Source: SOIA01 sp964348015
GTDB lineage: Bacteria > Acidobacteriota > Aminicenantia > Aminicenantales > Aminicenantaceae
Reading direction: 5' to 3'
NCBI GenBank assembly: GCA_964348015.1
Contig: CAYGBC010000022.1
Span: 1 to 47,794, forward strand
DNA length: 47,794 bases
Part shown: positions 27,997-36,252 of the stretch, piece after piece
Numbering within the stretch: the first letter of the stretch is position 1
Layout: every line of letters begins with the position of its first letter
Made by a program: the position numbers and the translations under genes
Notes under the pieces: model-generated
The model's input: the letters and a program-made list of their open reading frames with translations, nothing else
What the model was told of the DNA's origin: nothing
Databases searched by the model: none

Positions 27997-29163
27997 TTAT
28001 TCGACATCCTGGATATCTTTGATTCTTAAAAAATCTTCTTGTTCTGATCCCTTCCTCTTTACACAGTGTAGAAAAATATTCATATCTTCATCCACAGTGC
28101 CAAAGAAAATAAAATTCTCAAATATTCTCAATCCTCCGACTGTTGTCTTTATGTGAGCCAGAGTTTTTCCGTTTTCATCAAGCATCCAATAATCCCCTTC
28201 GATGTCTTCATAGTCGGTCGGACCAGCCACAAGTATATTTCCCTCAGGTGTTGAAGTAAATTCGTTCATATTGGGCTTGTCATACAGGGATTTCTTGTAT
28301 TTATCGATGACTCTTCCAAACCGGTTGTACCAATCTGGATTCGCAACCATCATGTATTCTTCTCTTTGTTTTCTCCATGCATTCAAGTCCTTTCCTGTGA
28401 CTTTTTCTGGTTTGGGAAGATCGGTCACAATCTCACGCATGAAATTTCCTTGGTAATCGTACACGTGAAAATTTGTGCTCAGCCCATCGCTGAAGAGAAC
28501 CGTGTCATCCTTGAAAGAAATCCACTGGAAAACCGGAGTAAAAGGAAGATTCGATGTGGCGCCATCCCCGATACTCGAGATCATCGTGAAATACTCTCTT
28601 CTGATGACCTCTGAAACTACTTTTCCCTCTGAGTCGATCCTGAGGAGCGCCTGCGGATCTTTGTACAAGAAATAGTCTTTTGTCATTTCAGGAGCTGAAT
28701 TGAAAGAGAATTCAATGAGGAAACTCCCGTCTTTGAGAGGATAAGAATTGCTGATCCCGAACAATTGATTTATCTCCGGCGTCAAAACATTGATGAACTC
28801 TCCGGATAATTCCATGAACGTGACCCACCTGTGACCTCTAATATATTCTGTGAAGTAGAGCCTTTTGTCCTGCGTGAACCCGAAGTTTGCCCCGTCAACT
28901 CTTTGGACTTCTCCGGGACCCTGGCCTTCACCGCCAATCTTTCTTAAGTACTTGCCTTCAGGGGAATAAACCTTGATGTAGGAATCCCCCCAATCAAAAA
29001 CATAGATGTTTCCATCAGGACCTTCTCGAACATGTCGGGGAAAGATTAAGAAACCGTCTCCTTCCTCTTTGCCGACGATAAAATGGTCCTGCCCGAAAGC
29101 AGATATGCACAAGACCAGAAATAGGATTGAAAAACACAGAATAGAGATAGATCTTTTTTTCAT
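27997..29163 (-). CDS. Secreted 6-bladed beta-propeller protein
   Basis: About 388 residues. It has a signal peptide (MKKRSISILCF, hydrophobic core, ISAFGQ) and blades such as REGPDGNIYVFDWGDSYIKV and the family loop GGEGQGPGEV. I moved the start to the ATG at 29163 because it begins the signal peptide and GAGAGG precedes it; the longer frame adds 11 residues without support. Later blades are diverged. It is convergent with the BNR gene and outside the repeat-bearing array at 31-43 kb. Confidence 0.9.
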   Translation of the reverse strand: MKKRSISILCFSILFLVLCISAFGQDHFIVGKEEGDGFLIFPRHVREGPDGNIYVFDWGDSYIKVYSPEGKYLRKIGGEGQGPGEVQRVDGANFGFTQDKRLYFTEYIRGHRWVTFMELSGEFINVLTPEINQLFGISNSYPLKDGSFLIEFSFNSAPEMTKDYFLYKDPQALLRIDSEGKVVSEVIRREYFTMISSIGDGATSNLPFTPVFQWISFKDDTVLFSDGLSTNFHVYDYQGNFMREIVTDLPKPEKVTGKDLNAWRKQREEYMMVANPDWYNRFGRVIDKYKKSLYDKPNMNEFTSTPEGNILVAGPTDYEDIEGDYWMLDENGKTLAHIKTTVGGLRIFENFIFFGTVDEDMNIFLHCVKRKGSEQEDFLRIKDIQDVE

Positions 29164-29395
29164 CTGAAACCTCTCTTTAGATAATACGCTATTCAAGTAT
29201 GTTCTGTGAACACATTGCTTTCATTTTATATAATGAGAACACCGTGTAAAAACAAACTTCTCTTCACGATTTCCTGAGATTTCCCCTGATAAACCGCATC
29301 TCTAACTGCGTTTGAGTGAGGAGGACAATTTAAAATCAAAATTAATAAAATTTGTCTCGAATAGATTCAGAAGGGCTTTCCAAACAAACCCGGAT

Positions 29396-29423
29396 TTGAC
29401 ATGTCCCCAAAAAACTATATAAT
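29396..29423 (+). promoter_or_regulatory. Consensus sigma-70 promoter of the bactofilin gene
   Basis: Both hexamers are perfect: TTGACA, 16 bases, TATAAT. Transcription would start near 29430, leaving about 17 bases to the ATG at 29447. Confidence 0.75.
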
Positions 29424-29446
29424 TTTGTAAAGACTTTAGGTTGAAA

Positions 29447-29905
29447 ATGCCAAAGAGAGAAGATAAGCAAAGAAGGCTGGAAGACAGGATTGGGCCGATT
29501 GAATCGGTCATCGCAGCAAAAACCAAATTCAGAGGAAAAATCAATTCTGAGGACAGCATCCAGATCTCCGGGAATTTCAGAGGAGATATCAAATGCGAGC
29601 AGCTGGTGAAGATCAACAACGGGGGAAAGATCAAGGGAACAATCAGCAGCACCTATGTCATAATTGAGGGAGAGCTGACCGGAGACGTCGAAACTGCTGA
29701 TTATGTGGAAATCCGTCCAGAGGGCCGGGTTGTCGGGAATATCAGCACGTCGGAAATCGCAATCGCCGAGGGAAGCTTTATTCAAGGTGAAATCAAGATG
29801 CCGGATAAAGATGAGCCAGTAAGCTTCGTGGAAAAACGAGGGAACGAGGAACCTGAAGAGGCCGGCGAACAAGAGAGCTCCGAAGAAGAGCAGAGCCAAG
29901 AATAA
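29447..29905 (+). CDS. Bactofilin-family cytoskeletal protein
   Basis: About 152 residues. A basic N-terminal tail precedes a bactofilin right-handed beta-helix domain (about 20-115) with regular strand repeats: KFRGKINSEDSIQISGNFRG, KINNGGKIKGTISS and YVEIRPEGRVVGNISTSE. A Glu-rich tail follows (EEAGEQESSEEEQ). Bactofilins polymerise without nucleotide and scaffold cell-envelope or chromosome-positioning machinery. I chose ATG at 29447 rather than TTG at 29441 because of the codon and its spacing to the weak AGG. A short leader and strong promoter suggest steady expression. Confidence 0.93.
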   Translation: MPKREDKQRRLEDRIGPIESVIAAKTKFRGKINSEDSIQISGNFRGDIKCEQLVKINNGGKIKGTISSTYVIIEGELTGDVETADYVEIRPEGRVVGNISTSEIAIAEGSFIQGEIKMPDKDEPVSFVEKRGNEEPEEAGEQESSEEEQSQE

Positions 29906-29977
29906 AGCCTTTCGCTCCCCATTTTTTTAAAATCCGTTCATCTCGTTTGATAAGCACACGAAGGCATCTTTCAGAGC

Positions 29978-31396
29978 TTATTTTATATTCTTCAGATAAC
30001 TCTTTTTCTTCATGAGTTTCTCGATAGCATCGATCTCTTTCGGAGCCTTCGCGGAAAGGATTTCATGACCACCCTCTGTGATGAGAACATCATCCTCTAT
30101 CCTTATCCCGATATTTGCATACTTCTGGACTGCAGGGCTCACTTTGCTGATGAAATCATCAAGCTCTTCCTTTTTCATGCCTGCACGTCCCAGCATCGTC
30201 TGTAGATTATCCAGAGTCTCTTTACGGATATAAATGCCCGGCTCCACAGTGAACACCATCCCGGGTTTGAGCTTCCAGCCTTTTTCTTCGGCTGGTCCTC
30301 GACCTCCAACATCGTGAACATCCAGACCCACCCAATGACTGATGTTGTACATCAGCCAGGCGCGATGCTGCCATTTACTGTTCTTGTCTGTGATGAGGCC
30401 CAGCCTGTACAGGCCTTCCTTTATTACTTCGACACCTCTGTCGTTAATCTCATAAATCCCGACTCCTGGAGAGGCGATTTTTATGGCTTCTTTTTGTGCC
30501 ATCAGGACAATTTCATAGATTTCTCGCTGTTCCTTGCTGAATTCTCCGTTCACGGGTATTGTGCGGGTGACGTCGGATTTATAGTGCCCGTATTCTGCGC
30601 CCACATCCATGAGCAGTAAGTCTCCATCCTGCATCTGCCGCTCGTTGGCGTCATAGTGGAGTATCGTTGAATTTGGGCCAGAGCCGACAATAGAGGGAAA
30701 TCCAGGACCCTGCGCACCGCTTGACCGAAAAATGTATTCGATAATCGCTTCTGCCTCATATTCGAACATTCCAGGCTCAACAGCCTTCATCACCTCGATT
30801 AAAGCATCACACGTGATATCCGCGGCCTTTTTCATCAGCCTAATCTCTTCTGCGGTTTTGATAAGCCTCATTTCGTGAATGTAGGAGCGAGGATCGAGGA
30901 CTTGAACGGGTTCGCTTCCTTGAGGGCTGCGGATCATCGGAATAATCTTGTCATACAGCTCTTTATCCCTGAAACTCACATAAAATTTAGATTTTCCGCG
31001 AAGATAACGCGGTAATGATTTATCAAACTCTCTAATCGGGAAGGCTTCATCCGCACCATAGACTTTTTTCGCCTCCTCCAGGCCCGGATGCTTCCCGGAC
31101 CACAATTCACGGACAGGACTTGAGGGACGGATAAACAGGATGTATTTATCGTTTGCCTCCGGGATGAGGAACATCACTGCATTCTCCTCGTACAATCCGG
31201 TCAAATAGTAAAAATCGCTGAGATTTCCTGCTCCCCGGATTAAGGCTATTCCTCCATCCATTTTTTCCATCAGCTTCTGCCGGCGCTTCTCGAAAATTTC
31301 TTTATCTATACTGCCACTCGTTTCTTGAAGAAATCCGAGGAAAACAGCCAGAATGATGGATATTCCTAGAATGAATCTTTTATTATTTTTGTTCAT
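29978..31396 (-). CDS. Secreted M24B Xaa-Pro aminopeptidase
   Basis: About 472 residues with a signal peptide (MNKNNKRFILGISIIL). An N-terminal creatinase-like domain is followed by the M24 pita-bread domain. All five dimetal ligands are recognisable: Asp in LLMDVGAEYG, Asp in YKSDVTRT, His in HWVGLDVHDVGG, Glu in TVEPGIYI and Glu in GIRIEDDVLIT. It removes N-terminal residues preceding proline and probably acts in the periplasm on imported peptides. Start ATG at 31396 is chosen because AAGGGG lies eight bases upstream; the longer frame adds 11 residues. Confidence 0.93.
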   Translation of the reverse strand: MNKNNKRFILGISIILAVFLGFLQETSGSIDKEIFEKRRQKLMEKMDGGIALIRGAGNLSDFYYLTGLYEENAVMFLIPEANDKYILFIRPSSPVRELWSGKHPGLEEAKKVYGADEAFPIREFDKSLPRYLRGKSKFYVSFRDKELYDKIIPMIRSPQGSEPVQVLDPRSYIHEMRLIKTAEEIRLMKKAADITCDALIEVMKAVEPGMFEYEAEAIIEYIFRSSGAQGPGFPSIVGSGPNSTILHYDANERQMQDGDLLLMDVGAEYGHYKSDVTRTIPVNGEFSKEQREIYEIVLMAQKEAIKIASPGVGIYEINDRGVEVIKEGLYRLGLITDKNSKWQHRAWLMYNISHWVGLDVHDVGGRGPAEEKGWKLKPGMVFTVEPGIYIRKETLDNLQTMLGRAGMKKEELDDFISKVSPAVQKYANIGIRIEDDVLITEGGHEILSAKAPKEIDAIEKLMKKKSYLKNIK

Positions 31397-31558
31397 GTGC
31401 AGCCCCTTGATGAGCACTAGGCTCTCCAACTAGATTCAATGCGATGATTGATCTATGGCGAGCCGCATAAGAATTCACAGCATTTTAAGCTTCAAACAGG
31501 ATATTTGATTTTTATATGGACTGTCAAATAAGAGAGAAATGCACCTTTAAATCTGTTC

Positions 31559-31610
31559 CTATTTCAATCCAGGAAGTCCAGGGAAGTTATGGCTTTAATG
31601 GATTTGGATT
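31559..31610 (-). repeat. Dispersed repeat copy H (diverged)
   Basis: Contains TTTCAATCCAGGAAG, then CCAGGGAAG and GGCTTTAATGGATTTGG, so the core is recognisable but rearranged. It lies after the unknown secreted gene and 163 bases before the peptidase start, farther than other copies. Confidence 0.6.
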
Positions 31611-31649
31611 CAGCTCACCTTAATTATCTATTTGAAAGATTTCATATTC

Positions 31650-32303
31650 CTAAATTTTCTTTTTATGACAGTCTTCAAACGAGAAGGCGAGCCAATAGAT
31701 AGCACCTCTGCCTCCAAAATCTTTGGAAGGGAAACCTACTAAGAGCGTTTTAGCAAATTTTACGCCAATTGTCTGATCCAATAACTTTTTTTCAAATCCC
31801 TGAAATTTCACTCTCAATATTAGTTCGTCTTTTTCAATGGCTAACGGCACAACAATAAGCCTATATCCCCCATGCCCATACATTATTTTAGGATACAATC
31901 CTTCTCCTGCTATAAATGTTTCAAAATTCTTTGCATTAATGGAAATATTTAAAGTATCAACTTGAGAAATCCCCACTCTCTTACTAAGACAGGAAAATTT
32001 GACTTTCTCTTTTATTAGTCTATCAAGATCAGCATTGTCTTGATTTAAATCTGTTTCAAGAAGAACAATCCCATCAGGAAAAGAGGCTGTTACATTCTCT
32101 CTGATTATCCCACCTTGTATTCCTCCAACCTTTCCATCTTTTATTGAAATGGATTTAGCTTTAACAATGGTTTGAAAGGGAAGAATACGAAAGATCCTGA
32201 CCTTTAGGTTTAGCCATCCATCTTCAAGAGATACGCCCACCTGAACAATTGAAATCGAGATGAAGTGAACAAGAAAACAGATAATAATTTTATTTCTTTC
32301 CAT
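31650..32303 (-). CDS. Hypothetical secreted protein
   Basis: The 217-residue product has a signal peptide (MERNKIIICFLVHFISISIVQVG). A strand-rich domain with no recognised family follows, with several KAKSISIKDGKVGG-like turns. AAGGGA precedes the ATG. It sits at the downstream end of the propeller array and a partial repeat copy lies 85 bases upstream. Its function is unknown, though by location it may be a periplasmic partner of the array. Confidence 0.75.
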   Translation of the reverse strand: MERNKIIICFLVHFISISIVQVGVSLEDGWLNLKVRIFRILPFQTIVKAKSISIKDGKVGGIQGGIIRENVTASFPDGIVLLETDLNQDNADLDRLIKEKVKFSCLSKRVGISQVDTLNISINAKNFETFIAGEGLYPKIMYGHGGYRLIVVPLAIEKDELILRVKFQGFEKKLLDQTIGVKFAKTLLVGFPSKDFGGRGAIYWLAFSFEDCHKKKI

Positions 32304-32388
32304 AACTGTATCCCTTCATCTATATACAACATGGAAATTAATATATTCCCCCCTTTGGCCAGAATGAATACATCTATATCTGAGCTGC

Positions 32389-32425
32389 TGACTCGCTCAG
32401 CTCTCATTTTTAATTCGAGAATTCG
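32389..32425 (-). repeat. Dispersed repeat partial copy I
   Basis: CTGACTCGCTCAGCTCTC is followed by a T-rich stretch and AATTC. This matches the promoter-proximal half of the repeat, but the hairpin core is lost. Confidence 0.45.
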
Positions 32426-32450
32426 GATCAAAAGGGGAGAGTGCGTTCGA

Positions 32451-33572
32451 CTAATCAATGTTACTCACTATCTTATATCTATATACTTCTATATCAGTTA
32501 TGTCTCGTGTTTCGATATTGCCTATAAATCTAAGCGTGTAAACGAAATTATTTTTATTAACCCAGGGAAGAAAGTCTAAAGTTATTTCATCAACATAATT
32601 CCCTTGTTTATCGAATACATCAAAGAAATATTCATTTCCAATTCTTTTCCTTAAAGCAAATACATAATCCTCTACAGTATAGAGCCTTAAAATCGGAGGT
32701 TTCACTTTTGGAAAATCGATATAGTTTGATATACCTTTAAACCTTTTTTCGTAGCTCTCCAACATCTCTTTTTGTTCTTCATCAGATATTTTATCAGGTT
32801 TATGTTTTCTGTTTATTTCGTTTATTAATTCTCCGTTATTCGAAAGAATCTTAATACTGTAGGAATCATTATAGCTTACATAGAAACGGCCATCGGAATC
32901 CATTGTCCAGATGACTTCAGGAGTATATCTGGGAGCTTGTGTACTAAAAGTTCCTCTACCTGTTCTTATTCTCTTTGTAATGAAAACACCCTTCTTTTCG
33001 TATATGTCTGAAAGATGATTAAAATCCCTGTTAAATTTACTGATTTTGTATATTTGCTCATCATCTATGGTGGAAAGTGGCTGGTATCCACAAATGATAT
33101 TTAAATCGGGATCAATCATTACTTTTGATAAATAGTAAAGCATCCCAGTTCTTTTGATGTTTTCTACAAATTCTCCTTTCTTATTAAAAATAACTAATAA
33201 CCCCCTGGCAACATCTTGAACATAAAGGTTATCTCTCTTATCAATAATCATAAAGGTAGGAGTCTCGAATTCACCTGGTCCTTGACCTTTTTTCCCTATT
33301 GCTCCTGTAAACATACCTTCTTTATCAAACTTTAATACTCTGAAATCATATCTATCCATGATGTAAATGTTTCCTTCTGAATCTGCTTCAACTCCTTGAG
33401 CAAAAAAGGAGTAGCCTTCCCCAGATGACTCTATTATAAGATCCTCAACAAATTTGATTTTTAAGAGATTGCTCTTGCTTTTCCATTCCACTTTTTGTCC
33501 GCCAAATGTGATGATCATCATGAAGACTGCTAGAAAAAGAGCGAGTGGAATAACTCTGGATTTGTTTTTCAT
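32451..33572 (-). CDS. Secreted 6-bladed beta-propeller protein
   Basis: The 373-residue product has a signal peptide ending near FGGQKVEW. Blades include EADSEGNIYIMDRYDFRVL and IDKRDNLYVQDVARG, and the family loop is GKKGQGPGEF. AAGGTGG precedes the ATG. The first residues (MKNKSRVIPLALFLAVF) closely resemble those of the propellers at 38216 and 40620, suggesting shared descent of the signal region. Only a doubtful trace of the dispersed repeat lies upstream (33655-33690). Confidence 0.9.
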   Translation of the reverse strand: MKNKSRVIPLALFLAVFMMIITFGGQKVEWKSKSNLLKIKFVEDLIIESSGEGYSFFAQGVEADSEGNIYIMDRYDFRVLKFDKEGMFTGAIGKKGQGPGEFETPTFMIIDKRDNLYVQDVARGLLVIFNKKGEFVENIKRTGMLYYLSKVMIDPDLNIICGYQPLSTIDDEQIYKISKFNRDFNHLSDIYEKKGVFITKRIRTGRGTFSTQAPRYTPEVIWTMDSDGRFYVSYNDSYSIKILSNNGELINEINRKHKPDKISDEEQKEMLESYEKRFKGISNYIDFPKVKPPILRLYTVEDYVFALRKRIGNEYFFDVFDKQGNYVDEITLDFLPWVNKNNFVYTLRFIGNIETRDITDIEVYRYKIVSNID

Positions 33573-33787
33573 TTTATCCCACCTTTTGCTATTACAAACT
33601 TCAAGAATAATCTAAAAGTTACACTTAACACATTTACTAAGAAATCACCTATTATATCCCAGGCAATCTGAAGCTTTAGTAGACATGGCTTGAAATTGCT
33701 GTTTTTATCTTTCGAAACTATCTCTATTACTTAATCTATTATTTATATCGTTTTGAAAGAAATCATTTTATCAACGATATCAGAAAA

Positions 33788-34003
33788 TCATTTTTCTTGT
33801 AGGACGTCAGAAGTTATTTTGGCACTGCCGCATTCCGGGCAACGTTTACTTTTTTTTCTCGTTCGGAAGAAGTATGCTAAGGAATATCCGCGCGGGGGCC
33901 CTACAATCCAATCCATAAAATGGTCTTTATAAGGCTTCTTTTCTAAATAAGTCTCCGGTTTGCCTATAAAACCACATTCGCAGCACAAATATTTTTTTGA
34001 CAA
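33788..34003 (-). CDS. Small zinc-ribbon protein
   Basis: 71 residues with two metal-binding knuckles: C-C-E-C near the start and C-P-E-C near the end, about 44 residues apart, consistent with one zinc ribbon. The insert between the knuckles is aromatic and basic (YSLAYFFRTRKKSKR). No signal peptide, so probably cytosolic. It stands between propeller genes and has dispersed-repeat copy G about 10 bases upstream of its start, although it is unrelated to the propellers. Confidence 0.72.
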   Translation of the reverse strand: MSKKYLCCECGFIGKPETYLEKKPYKDHFMDWIVGPPRGYSLAYFFRTRKKSKRCPECGSAKITSDVLQEK

Positions 34004-34012
34004 TGCCTACAC

Positions 34013-34056
34013 CTTTTTATCTTCAGGAAGCCAGGGCTTTAGGGGATTTTGATTCC
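34013..34056 (-). repeat. Dispersed repeat copy G
   Basis: Contains CAGGAAGCCAGGGCTTTAGG and GGATTTTGATTCC. The core is well kept; the promoter-side half (CTCGCTCAGCG) is absent. It lies between the propeller stop (34070) and the zinc-ribbon start (34003). Confidence 0.75.
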
Positions 34057-34069
34057 ATTCAAGAAATCC

Positions 34070-35158
34070 CTAATACACGACTTCATACTTGGCAATACTG
34101 AAAAATCCGTTGCTATGCTCATCAATCGTATAAATATAGCCATTCTTTAAGACTATAGCTCCATATCCAAAATGTCGAGGAGTGATGTTTACCGGAAATT
34201 CAAGATAGAAATTATCGATATATTCGCCCTTCATATTATATACATCAACTAACTGTCTATTGTGCTTATCTCTGGTCGAATTTAAAGCCCAAAGCTGATC
34301 CTTGTTGATAAGGAGCTCGCTGATGTCATGGTAATATTTATAAGGGGGAGGATCAGAAGGAAGCTTTTCATCCTTTTGAGGATATTTAACACGGTCATAT
34401 GCTCTTTTAAATATTCCTTCAACTGTGTTTTTCTCTATATTAAATCTAATTATTTTGTACTCGGAAGTATGAGTAACAAACAAATTCTCTGAGTCCTTAA
34501 ACGCATAATGCAACATTGCCCGAGGCCACCATGCACTGCTTATGAAATAATGTTTTATAGGGAATGAAGATATTTTACTCAACTTGTTAAAATTAGGAGT
34601 TATTTCATATAAGTAAGTAGGGATATCGACAAATCCTTCCTTAAATTCTTCCCTCCCAAGTGCTTCGTATGGGCTTTCTTCTAAAAATCCATAAATTTTA
34701 TTTTCAAAAAAGCCAATAAAATCAAAAGTCCTAGATAGTTCTATTCTTATTTCGCCCTTGAAATTTCCAAGTAAATCAAACCGCATAATTTTGGGCGGAT
34801 TGATGGCTTGAATAATAATCTCGTTTTTTGTTAATAAATAGCTTGTTCTACCAATAGCTTCTCCTGGACCTTGACCATGTTCAAATAATCTAAATATAAA
34901 TTTTCCTTCGCTACTGAATTTGTAGAGTGTCCAATTATCATAAAAATAAATACTTCCATCGTGCCCGATTTTCAAACCATAAGGAGCTCTGAATATAATC
35001 TCTGCACCATCATCCCTGATTCGCATCATTTCTTTTAGATTTACAATTCTACCAGCATCCTTGTTCAATGGTTTTTTTGGATTTTCAACAACTTTCTGAG
35101 CATGAATGATAGAAATGCCAATAAATATAACTGTAAAGATTAAAGCTAATCTCTTCAT
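34070..35158 (-). CDS. Secreted 6-bladed beta-propeller, NPKKPLNKDAGR subgroup
   Basis: The 362-residue product has a signal peptide (MKRLALIFTVIFIGISIIHAQ). The segment VENPKKPLNKDAGRIVNLKE with MMRIRDDG is also found, diverged, in the propellers at 38216 and 39479. The family loop reads FEHGQGPGEA. C-terminal blades include NGYIYTIDEHSNGFFSIAKY. GAGGAG precedes the ATG and overlaps the end of repeat copy F. The three subgroup members are probably old tandem duplicates with similar but diverged ligands. Confidence 0.9.
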   Translation of the reverse strand: MKRLALIFTVIFIGISIIHAQKVVENPKKPLNKDAGRIVNLKEMMRIRDDGAEIIFRAPYGLKIGHDGSIYFYDNWTLYKFSSEGKFIFRLFEHGQGPGEAIGRTSYLLTKNEIIIQAINPPKIMRFDLLGNFKGEIRIELSRTFDFIGFFENKIYGFLEESPYEALGREEFKEGFVDIPTYLYEITPNFNKLSKISSFPIKHYFISSAWWPRAMLHYAFKDSENLFVTHTSEYKIIRFNIEKNTVEGIFKRAYDRVKYPQKDEKLPSDPPPYKYYHDISELLINKDQLWALNSTRDKHNRQLVDVYNMKGEYIDNFYLEFPVNITPRHFGYGAIVLKNGYIYTIDEHSNGFFSIAKYEVVY

Positions 35159-35164
35159 ATCATT

Positions 35165-35225
35165 CTCCTCGCTCAGCGTCCTTTTTCAATCCAGGGAAGC
35201 CAGGGCTTTAGGGAATTTGGTTTAC
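35165..35225 (-). repeat. Dispersed repeat copy F
   Basis: CTCGCTCAGCGTC, TTTCAATCCAGGGAAGCC and GGGCTTTAGGGAATTTGG are all present. It ends seven bases from the propeller start codon; the ribosome-binding site replaces the expected -10 box. Confidence 0.88.
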
Positions 35226-35276
35226 ATCGATAAAAACTGTTAATAATTAGATTTCCACTTTGTTCTGCCATTAAAA

Positions 35277-36218
35277 CTACTTTCTGCTTAGTTCTCGGTA
35301 AACCGTAACTGCCAGGCTCGGCCAGATCCAGGCGCCGTCTTCTTGCAGAGGCTCTTTCACTCCGAAGGCTTTTTTCACATCCTCCAAGCTCTTGCCGGCA
35401 TCAAACATGGCAGTGACCTTGGACCGGACCTCTTCAATGGTCGTGAGGTTCTGCTGCACGATATCGCGATCGAGGGAATCACCATGACTCGGAATAAACG
35501 TCCGGATTTCTGGCTTCAGACCCAACAGGATGCTCAGCACACGAACTAACCCAAGGGTACTGCCGCCCTTCTGGTCCTGGATCAGCGGCTCGCGTCCGTC
35601 AAAGACGAGGTCCCCAATGAAAGCGACGCGATCTGCCGGAAACCAGACGATTGTATCTCCGCTCGTGTGGGCGGGGCCATAGTGGAGGAGCCTCACTTCA
35701 TCATTTCCTAAGCGGATATTGAGCTGCCCCTTAAATGTCATCGCAGGGATAAAATCCGACCTTGTCCAGGAAGCATAAACCGTTGCTGGCGCATTCATCT
35801 CCAGATATACAGTCGTGTTCTTTTTATAATCGTCCAATACCCTGAGGCTGCAGATGATCTTGGCTGTATCCGGATAAGCATCGCGGCCGTTGAAGCTGTC
35901 GGGATCGCTGTGGGTGAAGACCACCCTGGTAATAGGATTCTTTGTGATCTTCGCTATTTCTTTGAGGACCTTCTCTGTTGCACCCTTCGTGGCTTTAGAA
36001 TCGATGACGAGGACTTCGTTATTCCATGTGCAAAACCCGACGTTGCTTCCCCATTCCCCTTTGGCCATATAGATGCCGTTGGCGACCTTGACGATCTCCA
36101 AGGGCGGCTGTTTCTGCTTTGTCCGAAAGTTCAGAACCTGGCTTCTTACCCCAATGGATAAGCCGGTGAAAGATACGAAAAGAGCTATGATGAGGATGCG
36201 GCCAATTCGCCTTATCAT
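35277..36218 (-). CDS. Secreted metallo-beta-lactamase-fold hydrolase with altered metal motif
   Basis: The 313-residue product has a signal peptide (about 1-27). The metallo-beta-lactamase fold includes VLVIDSKAT, AHTSGDTIVWF (third-site His), FIGDLVFDG (bridging Asp) and FIPSHGDS (final His). The main motif H-x-H-x-D-H reads H-S-D-P-D-S: Asp replaces the second His, as in some family members, and Ser replaces the last. Metal binding at one site may be lost or changed. AGGAGGAAGC precedes the ATG. It begins 34 bases after the TonB-C gene without a repeat copy, so the two are clearly co-transcribed. Confidence 0.87.
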   Translation of the reverse strand: MIRRIGRILIIALFVSFTGLSIGVRSQVLNFRTKQKQPPLEIVKVANGIYMAKGEWGSNVGFCTWNNEVLVIDSKATKGATEKVLKEIAKITKNPITRVVFTHSDPDSFNGRDAYPDTAKIICSLRVLDDYKKNTTVYLEMNAPATVYASWTRSDFIPAMTFKGQLNIRLGNDEVRLLHYGPAHTSGDTIVWFPADRVAFIGDLVFDGREPLIQDQKGGSTLGLVRVLSILLGLKPEIRTFIPSHGDSLDRDIVQQNLTTIEEVRSKVTAMFDAGKSLEDVKKAFGVKEPLQEDGAWIWPSLAVTVYRELSRK

Positions 36219-36252
36219 GCTTCCTCCTGCGTGGGAGATAACGCATCAGCGC

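Noticed and set aside
33655..33690. Possible further copy of the dispersed repeat before the propeller at 32451-33572
   Set aside because: Only a CCAGG..AAGCTTTAG resemblance is left, too weak to separate from chance.
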